Shown in pieces: positions 8,571 through 17,873 of a stretch of DNA of 64,000 nt (position 1 is the first letter of the stretch; every line of letters starts with the position of its first letter). The notes beneath the pieces were generated by a model. That model was given only the letters and a program-made list of their open reading frames with translations, was not told the DNA's origin and searched no databases. Made by a program: the position numbers and the translations under genes. Origin of the DNA: NIOZ-UU13 sp035528395 (GTDB lineage: Bacteria > Planctomycetota > Phycisphaerae > Sedimentisphaerales > Anaerobacaceae); contig DATKYR010000029.1 in the NCBI GenBank assembly GCA_035528395.1, forward strand, positions 112,567 through 176,566. The letters are read 5' to 3'.

Positions 8571-10274
8571 TCATTTACCCAACTGGGCCGGGTAGTAATA
8601 ACCCATCGTCTGAGCGACAACGCCCAACCGATATTGATGGTCCTGCATAAGACAAGGACGCCGACTGGAAGTAGGAACAGTAGTCGTGTAAATGCGAAGC
8701 TCTCCTTTTAGGCTGGTAATCACCTCTTCCCGATGGTCGCCCAGACAATCAACTACTGCAATGACTCTGCCTTCAATCGGCTGCATCGCTTCTCCGCCCC
8801 AATCACGAATCGCTCCGGAGACGACCACCTCCTTCTGTGGGTCCGCATCCCACCAGACTGGACGCGGCGTTAAGGATCCCTCTTCCCGAAACTCTATCAA
8901 CTGTCCTTTCGCGCTATAAAACCATCGTTCCTTAAGGTCTCGCTCGCCAACATAAACCTCCATACCGGGCCAGTCCGCAAGAACATCCCCGGCCATTCCC
9001 TGACCGTGAAGGTGGCGGGAGGGTTTCTTATGGGCCCACAGTTTGCGACCGGTCTTGGCATCCACTACGCAGATACCGTCGGTTTTCTGACGCGGTTCGA
9101 TCCCGTAAAAAATCTCCAAACCAGGATTGTCAGGGTCAATATCGGCAACGTAACAAACATCAGGATGTCCCATCTCCAATGTCCAGAGACCTTTGCCGTC
9201 ATTGTCCAGCACCGCAGCCCCGATAACCAGCTCATCCTTACCGTCCCGGTCGACATCGGCGGTTATCAATCCGTGAGAGCTTTGTCCGCGATATTTTTCC
9301 TTTTCCTGCGGTGCCTCCCAGTACCATATCTGATTAAAATCCTTGTCCAGCGCCTGAGTCTTAATAAGGTTGTAGGTGCCCCGCTGCATAATCAGCGACG
9401 GTGTTTTGCCGTCAAGATACGCCACAGTAAGAAAATTACGACAGTAACGATTATAATCAGAAAACCCATCCCGGCTCAGCCAATCGGTTTTGTCCACAAC
9501 TTTACCGGTTTGTCCGTCAAGCTTAACCAGATATTCAGGCCCGGTTTGGACGAGTCCCTTTTCGTCCCGAGGGTCTCCGACTCCGGCCTTGCAATAAACC
9601 TCGGCTTTGCCGTCGCCATCCACGTCATAGACAATCCACGGCGAATACCATATCCCCGCCTCGATGGACCAGCCCATATCGTATCGCCACATCATTGTGC
9701 CATTTAAGCGATACGCTTCGAGTTTGTAAGTGGTAGTACTGCGTTTCCAGTAGCCCGGCCGCTGATATGGGTCGGTATTGAAATTCGGCTGCTTGATAAC
9801 ATACTCATAAGCACCATCGCCATCCAGGTCTGCGATACCAACCTTCTGGAAATCATAATCACCCTTAAGCGGAATACTGATGTAAGGTTTGGGCCGGCCT
9901 GTCAGGGTCACAGTAACTTGAGACGGTCGCTCTGATATCACGGCTGAGTTCTTCCGGCTGAACTTGTTGACTTGATATAAATACGTCTTTTCGCCTGTAC
10001 CGTTCAGGGCGGTATTATCGACAATGTTGGTCAGTCGGTATCCTTTCCCTTCGTTCAAAACGTTGCTCCTGCCGTCGGGGTCACGGCGAGTGATTAGGAA
10101 GGTGATGTCTTCGGGATAGGTCTCAAACAGACGCCAGCTTAGAAATACTGAGCCGTCTTCGCTCTCAACGGCCACCAGTCCACGGTCCAGTTTCTCCGCG
10201 CCTGATACCCCGGCAGCAAAACTAAAAAGCACAATAAATACAATCATCTCGGCAAAAAATAATCGACATCTCAT
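8571..10274 (-). CDS. Rhamnogalacturonan lyase, PL11-like, exported
   Basis: A signal peptide (MIVFIVLFSFAAGVSG) is followed by RGLVAVESEDGSVFLSWRLF, the N-terminal beta domain of family PL11. The eight-bladed propeller then shows calcium-binding repeats: GIADLDGDGAYEYVIK, VYDVDGDGKAEVYCK, TADVDRDGKDELVIG. The protein ends MQDHQYRLGVVAQTMG, the usual PL11 end. These enzymes cleave the rhamnose-galacturonate backbone of pectin by beta-elimination. At 567 residues it is near the usual length. The gene starts 16 bases after thiL with a GGAGA site, so it appears to be co-transcribed with housekeeping genes, an odd setting for a catabolic enzyme. Exact substrate is inferred from the family. Confidence 0.88.
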   Translation of the reverse strand: MRCRLFFAEMIVFIVLFSFAAGVSGAEKLDRGLVAVESEDGSVFLSWRLFETYPEDITFLITRRDPDGRSNVLNEGKGYRLTNIVDNTALNGTGEKTYLYQVNKFSRKNSAVISERPSQVTVTLTGRPKPYISIPLKGDYDFQKVGIADLDGDGAYEYVIKQPNFNTDPYQRPGYWKRSTTTYKLEAYRLNGTMMWRYDMGWSIEAGIWYSPWIVYDVDGDGKAEVYCKAGVGDPRDEKGLVQTGPEYLVKLDGQTGKVVDKTDWLSRDGFSDYNRYCRNFLTVAYLDGKTPSLIMQRGTYNLIKTQALDKDFNQIWYWEAPQEKEKYRGQSSHGLITADVDRDGKDELVIGAAVLDNDGKGLWTLEMGHPDVCYVADIDPDNPGLEIFYGIEPRQKTDGICVVDAKTGRKLWAHKKPSRHLHGQGMAGDVLADWPGMEVYVGERDLKERWFYSAKGQLIEFREEGSLTPRPVWWDADPQKEVVVSGAIRDWGGEAMQPIEGRVIAVVDCLGDHREEVITSLKGELRIYTTTVPTSSRRPCLMQDHQYRLGVVAQTMGYYYPAQLGK

Positions 10275-10290
10275 AATTCATTTTCTCCTT

Positions 10291-11211
10291 TTAGTTTGAA
10301 AGGTGATTGTAGCCTTTTGATTCCAAATCGACGATTCGGCCATCGGCCATCTTTATCTGCATTTTTCCGGCGTCAGTAATCGTACCGATTTGCGTAATCG
10401 CTGTCGACCCATCCCACTTATCTAATAATTTTCGGCAATCTCCCTGTGAAAGGGTAAAAAGCAGTTCATAATCTTCGCCGTCGTTCAGGGCGGAATTTAG
10501 CGGCTCTGCACTTTTTCGAGCTTGTTCCGATATTGGAATCTTCTCTGCATTTATAATGGCACCCACCTGGCTTGCTGTGCAAATTCTGTTCAAATCACTG
10601 CTCAATCCATCGCTTATATCAATCATTGAATTTACCGTTACCATTTGGGCGATTTTTATGGCCTCTTTAACTCTCGGCTCAAATTCCAGATGTCTACCAA
10701 AGCCTGCTCCTCCTAACGAACCTGTTACGCATATACTATCACCCACCTTTGCACCCGACCTTTTTACAGGCTCATTGCCCCCCTGCTTACTGAGCATCGC
10801 CACACTTATCACGAACGGATTTTCGTCATTCCAGCTTGTAATATCACCACCAACAAGCGCACAGCCAAACCTCTCACCCGCACTGATAATCCCCGAGTGA
10901 AGCTGTTTTAATTCTTCTTCACCAAATCCTTTCGGCAGCGCAACCGATACGACCGCAGCAACAGGCACCGTCGCCATCGCCGCGCAATCGCTAAGGCTTA
11001 CAGCCATAGCTTTATATCCGGCTTGTTCCAAAGTTATTTTTCCAAGCTCGAAATGCACACCATCCAGCAGCATATCTGTAGTGATTAGGACCGACTCGTT
11101 ACCCAACCGAACCTGGGCCATATCATCACCGATACCGATAGGAAAATCTGTTGCGGACAATTTGCTTTGGTGCGCAAACCAGGCGGTTATTTCATCTTCA
11201 CTCGGACTCAT
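10291..11211 (-). CDS. thiL: Thiamine-monophosphate kinase
   Basis: ThiL phosphorylates thiamine monophosphate to the active diphosphate. The 306-residue protein shows the family order: FPIGIGDDMAQV, VLITTDMLLDGVHF, AMAVSLSDCAAM, ALVGGDITSW, VTGSLGGAGFG, MIDISDGLSSDLNRI and LNDGEDYELLFTL. These hold the Mg-ATP and substrate aspartates. Its ATG overlaps the argH stop by four bases, so translation is coupled to argH. The lyase gene follows after 16 bases. Confidence 0.96.
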   Translation of the reverse strand: MSPSEDEITAWFAHQSKLSATDFPIGIGDDMAQVRLGNESVLITTDMLLDGVHFELGKITLEQAGYKAMAVSLSDCAAMATVPVAAVVSVALPKGFGEEELKQLHSGIISAGERFGCALVGGDITSWNDENPFVISVAMLSKQGGNEPVKRSGAKVGDSICVTGSLGGAGFGRHLEFEPRVKEAIKIAQMVTVNSMIDISDGLSSDLNRICTASQVGAIINAEKIPISEQARKSAEPLNSALNDGEDYELLFTLSQGDCRKLLDKWDGSTAITQIGTITDAGKMQIKMADGRIVDLESKGYNHLSN

Positions 11212-12596
11212 CGCTGTCCCAACTGCTTATTCCAGTATTCAATCTGTTCTTTCGCCTGCTTTGGACCGGCTGAACCCTCGGTAACATATTTCTCTGCAAC
11301 ACCCCCCGCACCGAGATTTTCATACACATCCGTTTCAATCGAGGCCGAATACTTTTGCAGCTCATCCAGACTAAGCTCAGCCAACTTTTTATTCTGCTCC
11401 TCGCAGTAAGCAACCAAAGACCCAACAATACCGTGCGCATCACGGAAGGCAACGCCCTTTCCGACCAGATACTCAGCTAAGGCGGTAGCATCCAAAAACC
11501 CTTCCTCCAGCTCAGCCGAAATTTTCTTTGTGTTGAACTTCGTATGTGAAACAATCGCGCGCGCCACATCCAAACAGGCCCCGACCGTATCGTTCGCAGC
11601 GAAAATATGAACCTTGTCCTCCTGCATATCGCGATTATAGCCTGACGGCTGACCTTTCAGAATTGTCAGCATAGCCATCAATGAACCATAGACTAAACCT
11701 GTCTTTGCGCGAATCAGCTCCAGAAGGTCCGGATTACGCTTCTGCGGCATCATACTCGACGATGTGCAATAGGCATCATCAATCCGTACAAACCCGAATT
11801 CATTGGAAGAATAGATTATCCAGTCCTCAGCCAACCTGGACAGATGAGTCGCAATAAGCGCACAATCGAAAATAAACTCCGCACAAAAGTCCCTGTCGCC
11901 GACCGCATCGATACTGTTATAGCTGATATCCGAAAAACCTAATTGCTTCGCTGTGCTCTTTCTGTCTAACGGCAGCGTAGAGCCGGCCACGGCACCACTA
12001 CCTAACGGCGAAATATTTAGCAGACGATGACAATTTTTCAGCCTAATAAAGTCACGCTCGAGCTGCTCGGCAAAACTTAATAGATAAGAGGCGATAACTA
12101 CCGGCTGGGCACGCTGAAGATGTGTATAACCCGGCATTATATCTTCCGGATACTTACCCGCCAATTTAACGAACGCCTTTTGGAGCAGCGTTATCTTGGC
12201 CTGCAGAATCTCTATCTGGTCTCGCATCCAGAGCCGAACATCGGCGGCGACCTGGTCGTTGCGACTTCTGCCGGTATGAAGTTTCTTGCCCGGCTCGCCG
12301 ATTTTCGCAACAAGCGCAGCCTCGATTGCCATATGAATATCTTCATACTTCTTCTCGAATTCGAACTGCCCTGCTGAGATTTCCTCACTGATTTCGATAA
12401 GCCCGTCTTTAATTGAATTGAATTCGTCTTTGGTAATCAGTTTTTGTTCAGCTAACATCCGTGCATGGGCGATTGAGCCGACAATATCATATTTATAGAG
12501 ACGCTTATCTATCGACAGCGACTCCACAAAATCAACTGTCAGCTCATCCGGCTCACCGGCCAGACGCTCTTCCCAGCTCTTTTCTGCCTTGGCCAT
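11208..12596 (-). CDS. argH: Argininosuccinate lyase
   Basis: ArgH releases arginine and fumarate from argininosuccinate in the last step of arginine synthesis. The superfamily signature TSSSMMPQKRNPD is present, with GRSRNDQVAADVRLW and GYTHLQRAQPV from the active site and SPLGSGAVAG. The start MAKAEKSWEERL at 12596 has GGAGC upstream and matches family starts; thirteen in-frame codons further upstream are unlikely to be translated. It is the first gene of a four-gene minus-strand run and overlaps thiL by four bases. Confidence 0.96.
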   Translation of the reverse strand: MAKAEKSWEERLAGEPDELTVDFVESLSIDKRLYKYDIVGSIAHARMLAEQKLITKDEFNSIKDGLIEISEEISAGQFEFEKKYEDIHMAIEAALVAKIGEPGKKLHTGRSRNDQVAADVRLWMRDQIEILQAKITLLQKAFVKLAGKYPEDIMPGYTHLQRAQPVVIASYLLSFAEQLERDFIRLKNCHRLLNISPLGSGAVAGSTLPLDRKSTAKQLGFSDISYNSIDAVGDRDFCAEFIFDCALIATHLSRLAEDWIIYSSNEFGFVRIDDAYCTSSSMMPQKRNPDLLELIRAKTGLVYGSLMAMLTILKGQPSGYNRDMQEDKVHIFAANDTVGACLDVARAIVSHTKFNTKKISAELEEGFLDATALAEYLVGKGVAFRDAHGIVGSLVAYCEEQNKKLAELSLDELQKYSASIETDVYENLGAGGVAEKYVTEGSAGPKQAKEQIEYWNKQLGQR

Positions 12597-12790
12597 TATA
12601 TCTGCTCCAAAACCAAAATCTTCTACTCGAAACAACTACAAAAAACTATCTTGTGGTTCATTTTAAGGTTTTCATTCAGCCTTTCGCAACTGCTTTTTAC
12701 GGTTAGACGATTGCCTTCGAAATAAAAAGCCTCGACTAACACTCCCCCGCAAAATCCTATCATACCTTCGGGCAAAGATGGGCCAGCTTC

Positions 12791-13987
12791 TCATTGCTCC
12801 ACGCGCCTTCGGACTTCTCGTTCCATGCCTTCTCTTCGGTTATCAGCTTCTCTTCCCGCCTCGCGCTCTCTTGGTACCTCGCGTTCTTCACGCTCTCCAA
12901 CCTGCTGTCTCTCCGCACCTAACAGCTCTTCTGCCAGTTGCCCAACGACAACGCTCTTATCAGCATTGCCGAACTCTCGCCAGAGCTCCGCCGCCATGGA
13001 CAGGATATCAATAAGCTGCTCACGACTTGGAGCCCGTTCTTGGATACGGTGTGCCTCCTCGTCATTGCGCCTTTCGAGCATCATTTCGCGGGCACGAATG
13101 GCTAACGTGAGCAGTTCCACCGCGTCCCCGCGTTCGGCTTCCTTAAGTGCGGGCATTGCCATCCTCATCACTTCGAGCTGATGGAGCACAACTTCGCGCT
13201 CACTCTCAGGACGCTCCCTTGTCGCCCTACCTTCATCGCGTTCTCTTCGTCTCTCACGTTCTTCTCGTTCCCTGTCTTCTCTTCGTTCCTCGATTTCTCC
13301 TCGTATCCGTACTTCTCTCTCACGCTCTCTCTCCGGGCCACCCCTCTCTCGCAATTGCCACCTCAATCGCTCGTTTTCGGCCCTAAGCTCTTGGAGTTCT
13401 TCTTGCATCCGCTCTATGTGCGCCCGAAGCTCTCGAAGCTCTACTTCCGTTCGCTCCAGATGTGCCCCGATAACCTCTTTCAGCGCTCTGCCCATACCTT
13501 CCAGATGCCCTGCGACGACTTCTTTCAATTGTCCTTCCATCTGCTCCAGATGTGTCGGCCTTCTGGCCTCTCGCCCTTCTCGAACGCCCTCATCCCACCG
13601 CAGGACCTCCCTCCGAACATTCTCTGTTCTTCTGCCCTCCGGCCCTTCTTCAATTACCTCACGCCACTCGGCCTCCACACCCTTGATAAACTTCTGCCCG
13701 GCCTCGGTCACAAATGAAACACCTACTTCCTGTCCTTCCTGCAGCCTCCGAGCCGCCTGCCAAAGTTCCTCACGCTGCCGTGGTACAAGCACAGTCACAT
13801 GTTCATCCCTCTCAAATGGCTTGATAACGATACCCATATACCCCTGTCCGTCAACCTCTCGCTCGACCAGCCGTACAAACGTTCCCCGCACCGCCCCACT
13901 TCTGTCACCATCCTCGGCCCAGAGCATCCCACCGAACAGCAAGCCTGCAAGCACACCGAGCACCAACATTCTGTATATCTTTTTCAT
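12791..13987 (-). CDS. Exported Arg/Glu-rich coiled-coil protein of unknown function
   Basis: The protein starts with a signal peptide (MLVLGVLAGLLFGGMLWA). Residues about 25-100 form a small domain with RGTFVRLVEREVDGQGYMGIVI and EELWQAARRLQEGQEVGVSF, perhaps an OB-like or SH3-like fold. From about 135 to 215 there is a long amphipathic helix with heptads (LEQMEGQLKEVVAGHLEG, IERMQEELQELRAENERL). A very charged stretch follows (repeated Arg-Glu, about 215-265), then a helical domain (PALKEAERGDAVELLTLAI) and a second charged tail ending EREVRRRVEQ. It is probably a periplasmic, fibrous or surface-associated protein. No enzyme motif was seen. Strong strand bias from the Arg/Glu codons creates long spurious frames on the plus strand. 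Confidence 0.75.
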   Translation of the reverse strand: MKKIYRMLVLGVLAGLLFGGMLWAEDGDRSGAVRGTFVRLVEREVDGQGYMGIVIKPFERDEHVTVLVPRQREELWQAARRLQEGQEVGVSFVTEAGQKFIKGVEAEWREVIEEGPEGRRTENVRREVLRWDEGVREGREARRPTHLEQMEGQLKEVVAGHLEGMGRALKEVIGAHLERTEVELRELRAHIERMQEELQELRAENERLRWQLRERGGPEREREREVRIRGEIEERREDREREERERRRERDEGRATRERPESEREVVLHQLEVMRMAMPALKEAERGDAVELLTLAIRAREMMLERRNDEEAHRIQERAPSREQLIDILSMAAELWREFGNADKSVVVGQLAEELLGAERQQVGEREEREVPREREAGREADNRREGMEREVRRRVEQ

Positions 13988-14242
13988 GATAGCTCTCCTG
14001 TAAATTTAGATTTGCAAAATACACGCCGCCCACATCGGTCGCGGGCAACTTGTAAATAATTAACATGTAAAACTCATAAAGTCAACAAAATTACTCAATT
14101 GTTTCTACCGCCAGAGCAGAGCTGAATATCCGCCGCAGTCAGGAATAATCCGAAATCCTCCTGCAATTAACAATCAGTTGAAAAACCGCTCACCAATCTA
14201 ATCCTTGCAATTAAACCTTGAATCTATTATTCTGCAACGGAT

Positions 14243-15400
14243 ATGTTAGAAAAACTTCTTATAACCAATTGCCGAATGTTCGACGCCGTGGATGACAAAC
14301 AGACCACATCCATTCTCATCGAAAATGGCACTATCACTCAAATCGGCCAAATCAATTCCTCCGCCGGCTGTAACAATACACTTGACGCACAGGGCAAAAT
14401 AATCGCCCCGGGTTTCATTGACATTCACATTCAGGGCGCAGGCGGTGCCGACATACTCGACGCTACGCCCGATGCCCTCAAAGCCATATCACAAACTTGC
14501 GCACGTTTCGGAACCACCGGCTTTCTTGCCACGACTGTTTTCAAGCCGGAACAGAAAAATCAACACCTTACAATCGCCGCCGAACATGTTGGCCGGAACC
14601 TTGGCGGAGCGAATCTGCTCGGCATCCATCTCGAAGGCCCATTTATCTCGCTCGAAAAAAAAGGAATGATTCTGCCGGAATGTATATGCCCGCCATCCTC
14701 GCAGGTTCTCGACCAAATCCTGGGCATAACAAACGGCCACCTCAAAATGATGACAATCGCACCCGAGCTGCCTCACAACCTCCCAATAATTAAACGCCTC
14801 GTTGACTCTAACATCATTGCCTCTTTCGGCCACTCCAGCGCAACTTATCAACAAACTCTCGATGGCTTCGATACCGGCATCTCACACGTAACACATATGT
14901 TCAACGCAATGCCGTCAATCCACCATCGCGCACCTGGCCCGCTGGTCGCCATTTTTCAGACAAAACACGTCACCACACAGCTTATTGCCGATGGCGTCCA
15001 CATACACCCGGCCGTTTTGAAATTTGCTTTTGAAGCACTCGGCCCAAATCGCATCATACCAATAACTGACGGCATGCAGGCCCTCGGTCTTGGCGACGGT
15101 AAATTCATTTACAACGGCATCGAATACGAATCCAAAAACGGAACTGCAAGGTACAAAGACGGCACTCTTATAGGCACTGCTCTCGGCCTGAGTCAGCTCC
15201 TCGAAAAGCTCATAGCCTTCACGGATTGCCCTCGTGATGTTGCAATCAAAACTGTTACTCAAAATCCTGCCGGCCTGTTAGGCCTCGAAGGCAAAAAAGG
15301 CACTATCGCCCCGGGAAAAGACGCCGACCTCGTCCTGCTCGACAACGACCATTCAGCCCACACAACTATCGTCTCCGGTAAAATCGTATTCCGGAAATGA
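14243..15400 (+). CDS. nagA: N-acetylglucosamine-6-phosphate deacetylase
   Basis: NagA removes the acetyl group from GlcNAc-6-phosphate, feeding amino sugars into glycolysis. Family motifs are in order: IIAPGFIDIHIQGAGG with the metal-site histidines, HLEGPFISLEKKG with the catalytic-site Glu, ASFGHSSATYQQ, VTHMFNAMPSIHHRAPG, LIADGVHIHP, and PITDGMQALGLGDG with the catalytic Asp. Length, 385 residues, is standard. It is transcribed alone and followed by a strong hairpin terminator at 15552. No nagB or transporter is adjacent. In Planctomycetota it may serve peptidoglycan recycling or polysaccharide use. Confidence 0.94.
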   Translation: MLEKLLITNCRMFDAVDDKQTTSILIENGTITQIGQINSSAGCNNTLDAQGKIIAPGFIDIHIQGAGGADILDATPDALKAISQTCARFGTTGFLATTVFKPEQKNQHLTIAAEHVGRNLGGANLLGIHLEGPFISLEKKGMILPECICPPSSQVLDQILGITNGHLKMMTIAPELPHNLPIIKRLVDSNIIASFGHSSATYQQTLDGFDTGISHVTHMFNAMPSIHHRAPGPLVAIFQTKHVTTQLIADGVHIHPAVLKFAFEALGPNRIIPITDGMQALGLGDGKFIYNGIEYESKNGTARYKDGTLIGTALGLSQLLEKLIAFTDCPRDVAIKTVTQNPAGLLGLEGKKGTIAPGKDADLVLLDNDHSAHTTIVSGKIVFRK

Positions 15401-15902
15401 AGCAATCTAAAAATGGGTAGTGCTCTGTCACAGGTCAACTGATGGATTGTCATTCCTGCGGAAGCAGAAATCCAGAACTGAAAGAGTGGATTCCTCAAAC
15501 CAGATGTAACAGAGCAATAGGTTAAATTAAGCAAACTGGCAAAAGAAAAAGGGGAGAGCTTTCAAGCTCTCCCTTTATTTATGCGGCTCTTTCCTTTTCA
15601 TTTTTAGCCCTTGCTTACAATGCCTGCTTTTCCATCTGACTTGTGTTCAATACTCACATGATAGACAAAGTAAGTTTAAACTAATATGGCCTAATTGGTC
15701 ATTCTCCAGAGCCACCCATTTGTTAATCCAATATTATTCATCGGCAGACCTCATTCCAAAGCTTGAATTTTTCTAAAATTTGAGCTTGTCATTCCTCACG
15801 CCTGTTTCTCTGCTCAAAAACAGTTTGAAACAGAGCCATTCGAACGGTAAGATTGTATTATTAAAAACAAACATCATCGACAAAATCAAAGGAGCTGCAA
15901 TT
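15401..15902. other. Intergenic region with dispersed repeat and terminator
   Basis: No gene seen. Bases 15447-15505 resemble one arm of a dispersed repeat of the type TCATTCCTGCGGAAGCAG...ATCCAG...TGGATTC, also present near 56669. A terminator follows at 15552-15580. The remainder contains no clear signal apart from the ribosome site AAAGGAG at about 15888 for the next gene. Confidence 0.5.
15552..15580. terminator. Rho-independent terminator after nagA
   Basis: GGGAGAGCT (15552-15560) pairs with AGCTCTCCC (15565-15573) around a TTCA tetraloop, followed by TTTATTT. An A-rich run lies on the other side, so it could work in both directions. Confidence 0.85.
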
Positions 15903-16190
15903 ATGGAACACAAAAAACAAGGACTCAGCTGGAACCTTAACCTCAACAGCTTGGCCATCGGCTTTTTACTGGCGCTCTGCCTGATACTTGCTATTGGCGC
16001 CACTGGTACCTATCATGATGGCCCCGAACGATACCAATGTTGTGCCGCCGGGGACGATAACCTCGCAGTATTCGTTATCGACACTGAGACCGGTCAAACC
16101 TGGAGATTTAGCCGAACTGATACATACAACTTCGGAACCCCACAGGCACGCAAGTCCATCCGCCGAAGCATAACACCTATGGTAGAGTAA
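15903..16190 (+). CDS. Small membrane-anchored hypothetical protein
   Basis: The ATG at 15903 has AAGGAG ten bases upstream and gives a 95-residue protein. A hydrophobic segment (LAIGFLLALCLILAIGATG) is followed by an exported tail containing RYQCCAAGDDNLAVFVIDTETGQTWRF. The phrase VFVIDTETGQ recalls short planctomycete proteins whose tail looks like a single beta-propeller or PQQ-like strand pair; function unknown. The upstream in-frame codons from 15780 have no ribosome site and are excluded. Confidence 0.65.
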   Translation: MEHKKQGLSWNLNLNSLAIGFLLALCLILAIGATGTYHDGPERYQCCAAGDDNLAVFVIDTETGQTWRFSRTDTYNFGTPQARKSIRRSITPMVE

Positions 16191-16241
16191 TGTAGAACAT
16201 CATATATTTTTTTCGGTCGCACGTAAAATTAGGATGCTAAT

Positions 16242-16862
16242 ATGAATATTAAAACGCTTGGGATTTCAACAAGCCCGAGGATAAAGGGCAACAGCGACTT
16301 GCTATTGCGCGAAGCTCTCGCAGGCGCCGAGTCCGCAGGTGCACACACCGAACATATACATCTGTCAGATTACAATATCGCACCGTGCATCGAATGTAAT
16401 TCCTGTTACACAACAGGCACCTGCAAGATTCAAGATGACTTTCAGCAGCTCTTAAAAAAGATGCTTGATGCCGACAGGCTCGTCTTCGCTACCCCCATAT
16501 TTTTTATGACCGTCTGTGCCCAGGCAAAGATGTTTATTGACCGCAGCCAGTCTCTTTGGGCGTACAAGTATGTGCTGAAAAAACCGCTTTTTACCCCCCA
16601 CCGCGACCGCCGTGCATTGGTAATTGCCGTAGGTGGCTCAAGAAGCAAAAAGCAGTTTGAAAGCATCCAACTGACGATGAAATCCTATTTTGATGTGCTT
16701 GACATAAATTATGCAGCAAATTTGTTTGTCAATAAAGTTGATGACCCCGGCGAAATACAAAAACATCCTTCAGCGCTCAAAGAAGCGTTCCGCCTCGGCA
16801 AAGAACTAATAACCGCAGAGTCCCCCCCACCGCAAAAGCCTGTCAATATCGAACTAACCTGA
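16242..16862 (+). CDS. Flavodoxin-fold NAD(P)H-dependent FMN reductase / iron-sulfur flavoprotein-like
   Basis: The N-terminus KTLGISTSPRIKGNSDLLL is the phosphate-binding loop for FMN, and CIECNSCYTTGTCKIQDD is the Cys cluster seen in multimeric flavodoxin-like and iron-sulfur flavoproteins. LVFATPIFFMTVCAQAKMFIDR matches the flavin-contact segment of the family. Such proteins reduce quinones, iron or unknown acceptors. It is 206 residues, normal length, and lies 51 bases after the small membrane protein. The spacing of cysteines (C-x2-C-x5-C) is seen; whether it holds a cluster is inferred. Confidence 0.85.
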   Translation: MNIKTLGISTSPRIKGNSDLLLREALAGAESAGAHTEHIHLSDYNIAPCIECNSCYTTGTCKIQDDFQQLLKKMLDADRLVFATPIFFMTVCAQAKMFIDRSQSLWAYKYVLKKPLFTPHRDRRALVIAVGGSRSKKQFESIQLTMKSYFDVLDINYAANLFVNKVDDPGEIQKHPSALKEAFRLGKELITAESPPPQKPVNIELT

Positions 16863-16886
16863 GCCCCCCTTCTCAAAATTGAAATA

Positions 16887-17171
16887 CTACTCTTTGCTCT
16901 CAGGCTTGGCTCTTTTTATAACAAAGAAATACGCAATCGCCCCTACAAAATAAAAACTAAGCGATAAAAGAATCGCAGCAGCCCATATCAGCTTGTCATA
17001 CTCACCTTCTTTTGTCAGAGGCTGATAAAACTTCGATGTCGGCCGTTTCAAACAATCGATGAGCATAATCACAGAAAAAATCACTCCCAGGATTGCCAAC
17101 ACGCCCCACATTGCCTCAAACCCGAACAACGGTCTTAGCGGCCAGAACGGTAACCTACACCACGTAACCAT
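16887..17171 (-). CDS. Two-helix membrane protein, phospholipase D N-terminal-like (PLDc_N)
   Basis: A 94-residue protein with two membrane helices, MWGVLAILGVIFSVIMLIDC and LIWAAAILLSLSFYFVGAIA, followed by AYFFVIKRAKPE. The second helix with a trailing Tyr-Phe-x-Lys/Arg motif is characteristic of the small PLDc_N family (cardiolipin synthase N-terminal-like), whose role is unknown. It is followed in the same direction upstream by another small membrane protein 103 bases away. Confidence 0.7.
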   Translation of the reverse strand: MVTWCRLPFWPLRPLFGFEAMWGVLAILGVIFSVIMLIDCLKRPTSKFYQPLTKEGEYDKLIWAAAILLSLSFYFVGAIAYFFVIKRAKPESKE

Positions 17172-17274
17172 AACAGATACCTCCTAAAAAGTTCACAACC
17201 TCACACACTCGCGTACCAATTTCACAATCTTTCCTGCAAAATAATGCTCAGGCAATATGTCAATCACTCTTTTG

Positions 17275-17586
17275 TTATTCCGTCTTCGATGACAAGTATG
17301 AACAAAGCCCAATAACCAGAACCGCAACAACAGCCAAAGTAATACATATAACAATCGGCGTAGCAATGTTCAACTTCAATTCAATAATAAAGGGCAACGA
17401 CGCTGCGAAGATAGTGAAAATTATAAAGCCGATTGCTCGCCATGGGTATGCAAAATTCACTGTCCAACCCGTCCATTTAATCGGTTTCGGCACAACCAAT
17501 CGCGGGTCTTTTTTACAATAATAGATTGCGCCCCAGCGCCAGTTATCCTTGTCCCCCCAAAGAGTTTCCAATTCTTCTTTTGTCAT
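17275..17586 (-). CDS. DUF5808-like membrane protein
   Basis: The 103-residue product has NWRWGAIYYCKKDPRLVVPK and GWTVNFAYPWRAIGF, which match the pattern of DUF5808 (short aromatic domain seen before membrane helices). Two membrane segments follow (IGFIIFTIFAASLPFII and IVICITLAVVAVLVIGL). Function is unknown; related domains appear beside DUF1648 and transporter-like proteins in Firmicutes. It probably belongs with the PLDc_N-like gene downstream. Confidence 0.65.
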   Translation of the reverse strand: MTKEELETLWGDKDNWRWGAIYYCKKDPRLVVPKPIKWTGWTVNFAYPWRAIGFIIFTIFAASLPFIIELKLNIATPIVICITLAVVAVLVIGLCSYLSSKTE

Positions 17587-17748
17587 TATTATCTTGTAAA
17601 TACGGTTAGGTTACCACCAACCAGTCAACAAAACAGCCCATACTATAACCAGAATCGCAATAACTATCAAAGTAAAACGCTCCCCTGTTTGTCCTGCTGT
17701 TCCTTATTATCAATATCGCTGTCTGCTCGTAGCTGAATCAATGAGAAA

Positions 17749-17781
17749 GGGGCCTATACCGAATCAATTGATATAGGCCCC
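17749..17781 (-). terminator. Terminator hairpin of the 728-residue LamG protein gene
   Basis: GGGGCCTATA (17749-17758) pairs with TATAGGCCCC (17772-17781). On the minus strand the stem is followed by TTTCTC, a weak T-tract. The sequence is related to hairpins after the other two LamG paralogues. Confidence 0.65.
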
Positions 17782-17821
17782 GAATTAACGCAAATTCATT
17801 GCCCGTCGTTTGTTGCCGTGA

Positions 17822-17873
17822 GTCCCGCACCAATTGAGCTTAGGCTGACGCCTAATTGGTGCGGGACGCGTCA
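17822..17873. repeat. Palindromic repeat, GCACCAATT family
   Basis: Arms GTCCCGCACCAATT (17822-17835) and AATTGGTGCGGGAC pair perfectly, with an inner stem TAGGC/GCCTA. The same arms recur at 40501-40584 and as a single arm at 41071. Confidence 0.75.

Noticed and set aside
13181..14003. Long plus-strand frames (178 and 195 codons) opposite the Arg/Glu-rich protein
   Set aside because: They arise from the biased Arg/Glu codons of the minus-strand gene and consist of Ser/Pro/Leu-rich sequence without ribosome sites.
17611..17670. Nineteen-residue hydrophobic frame on the minus strand starting with TTG
   Set aside because: Too short, no ATG, and no independent support, though a GGGGAG site lies upstream.
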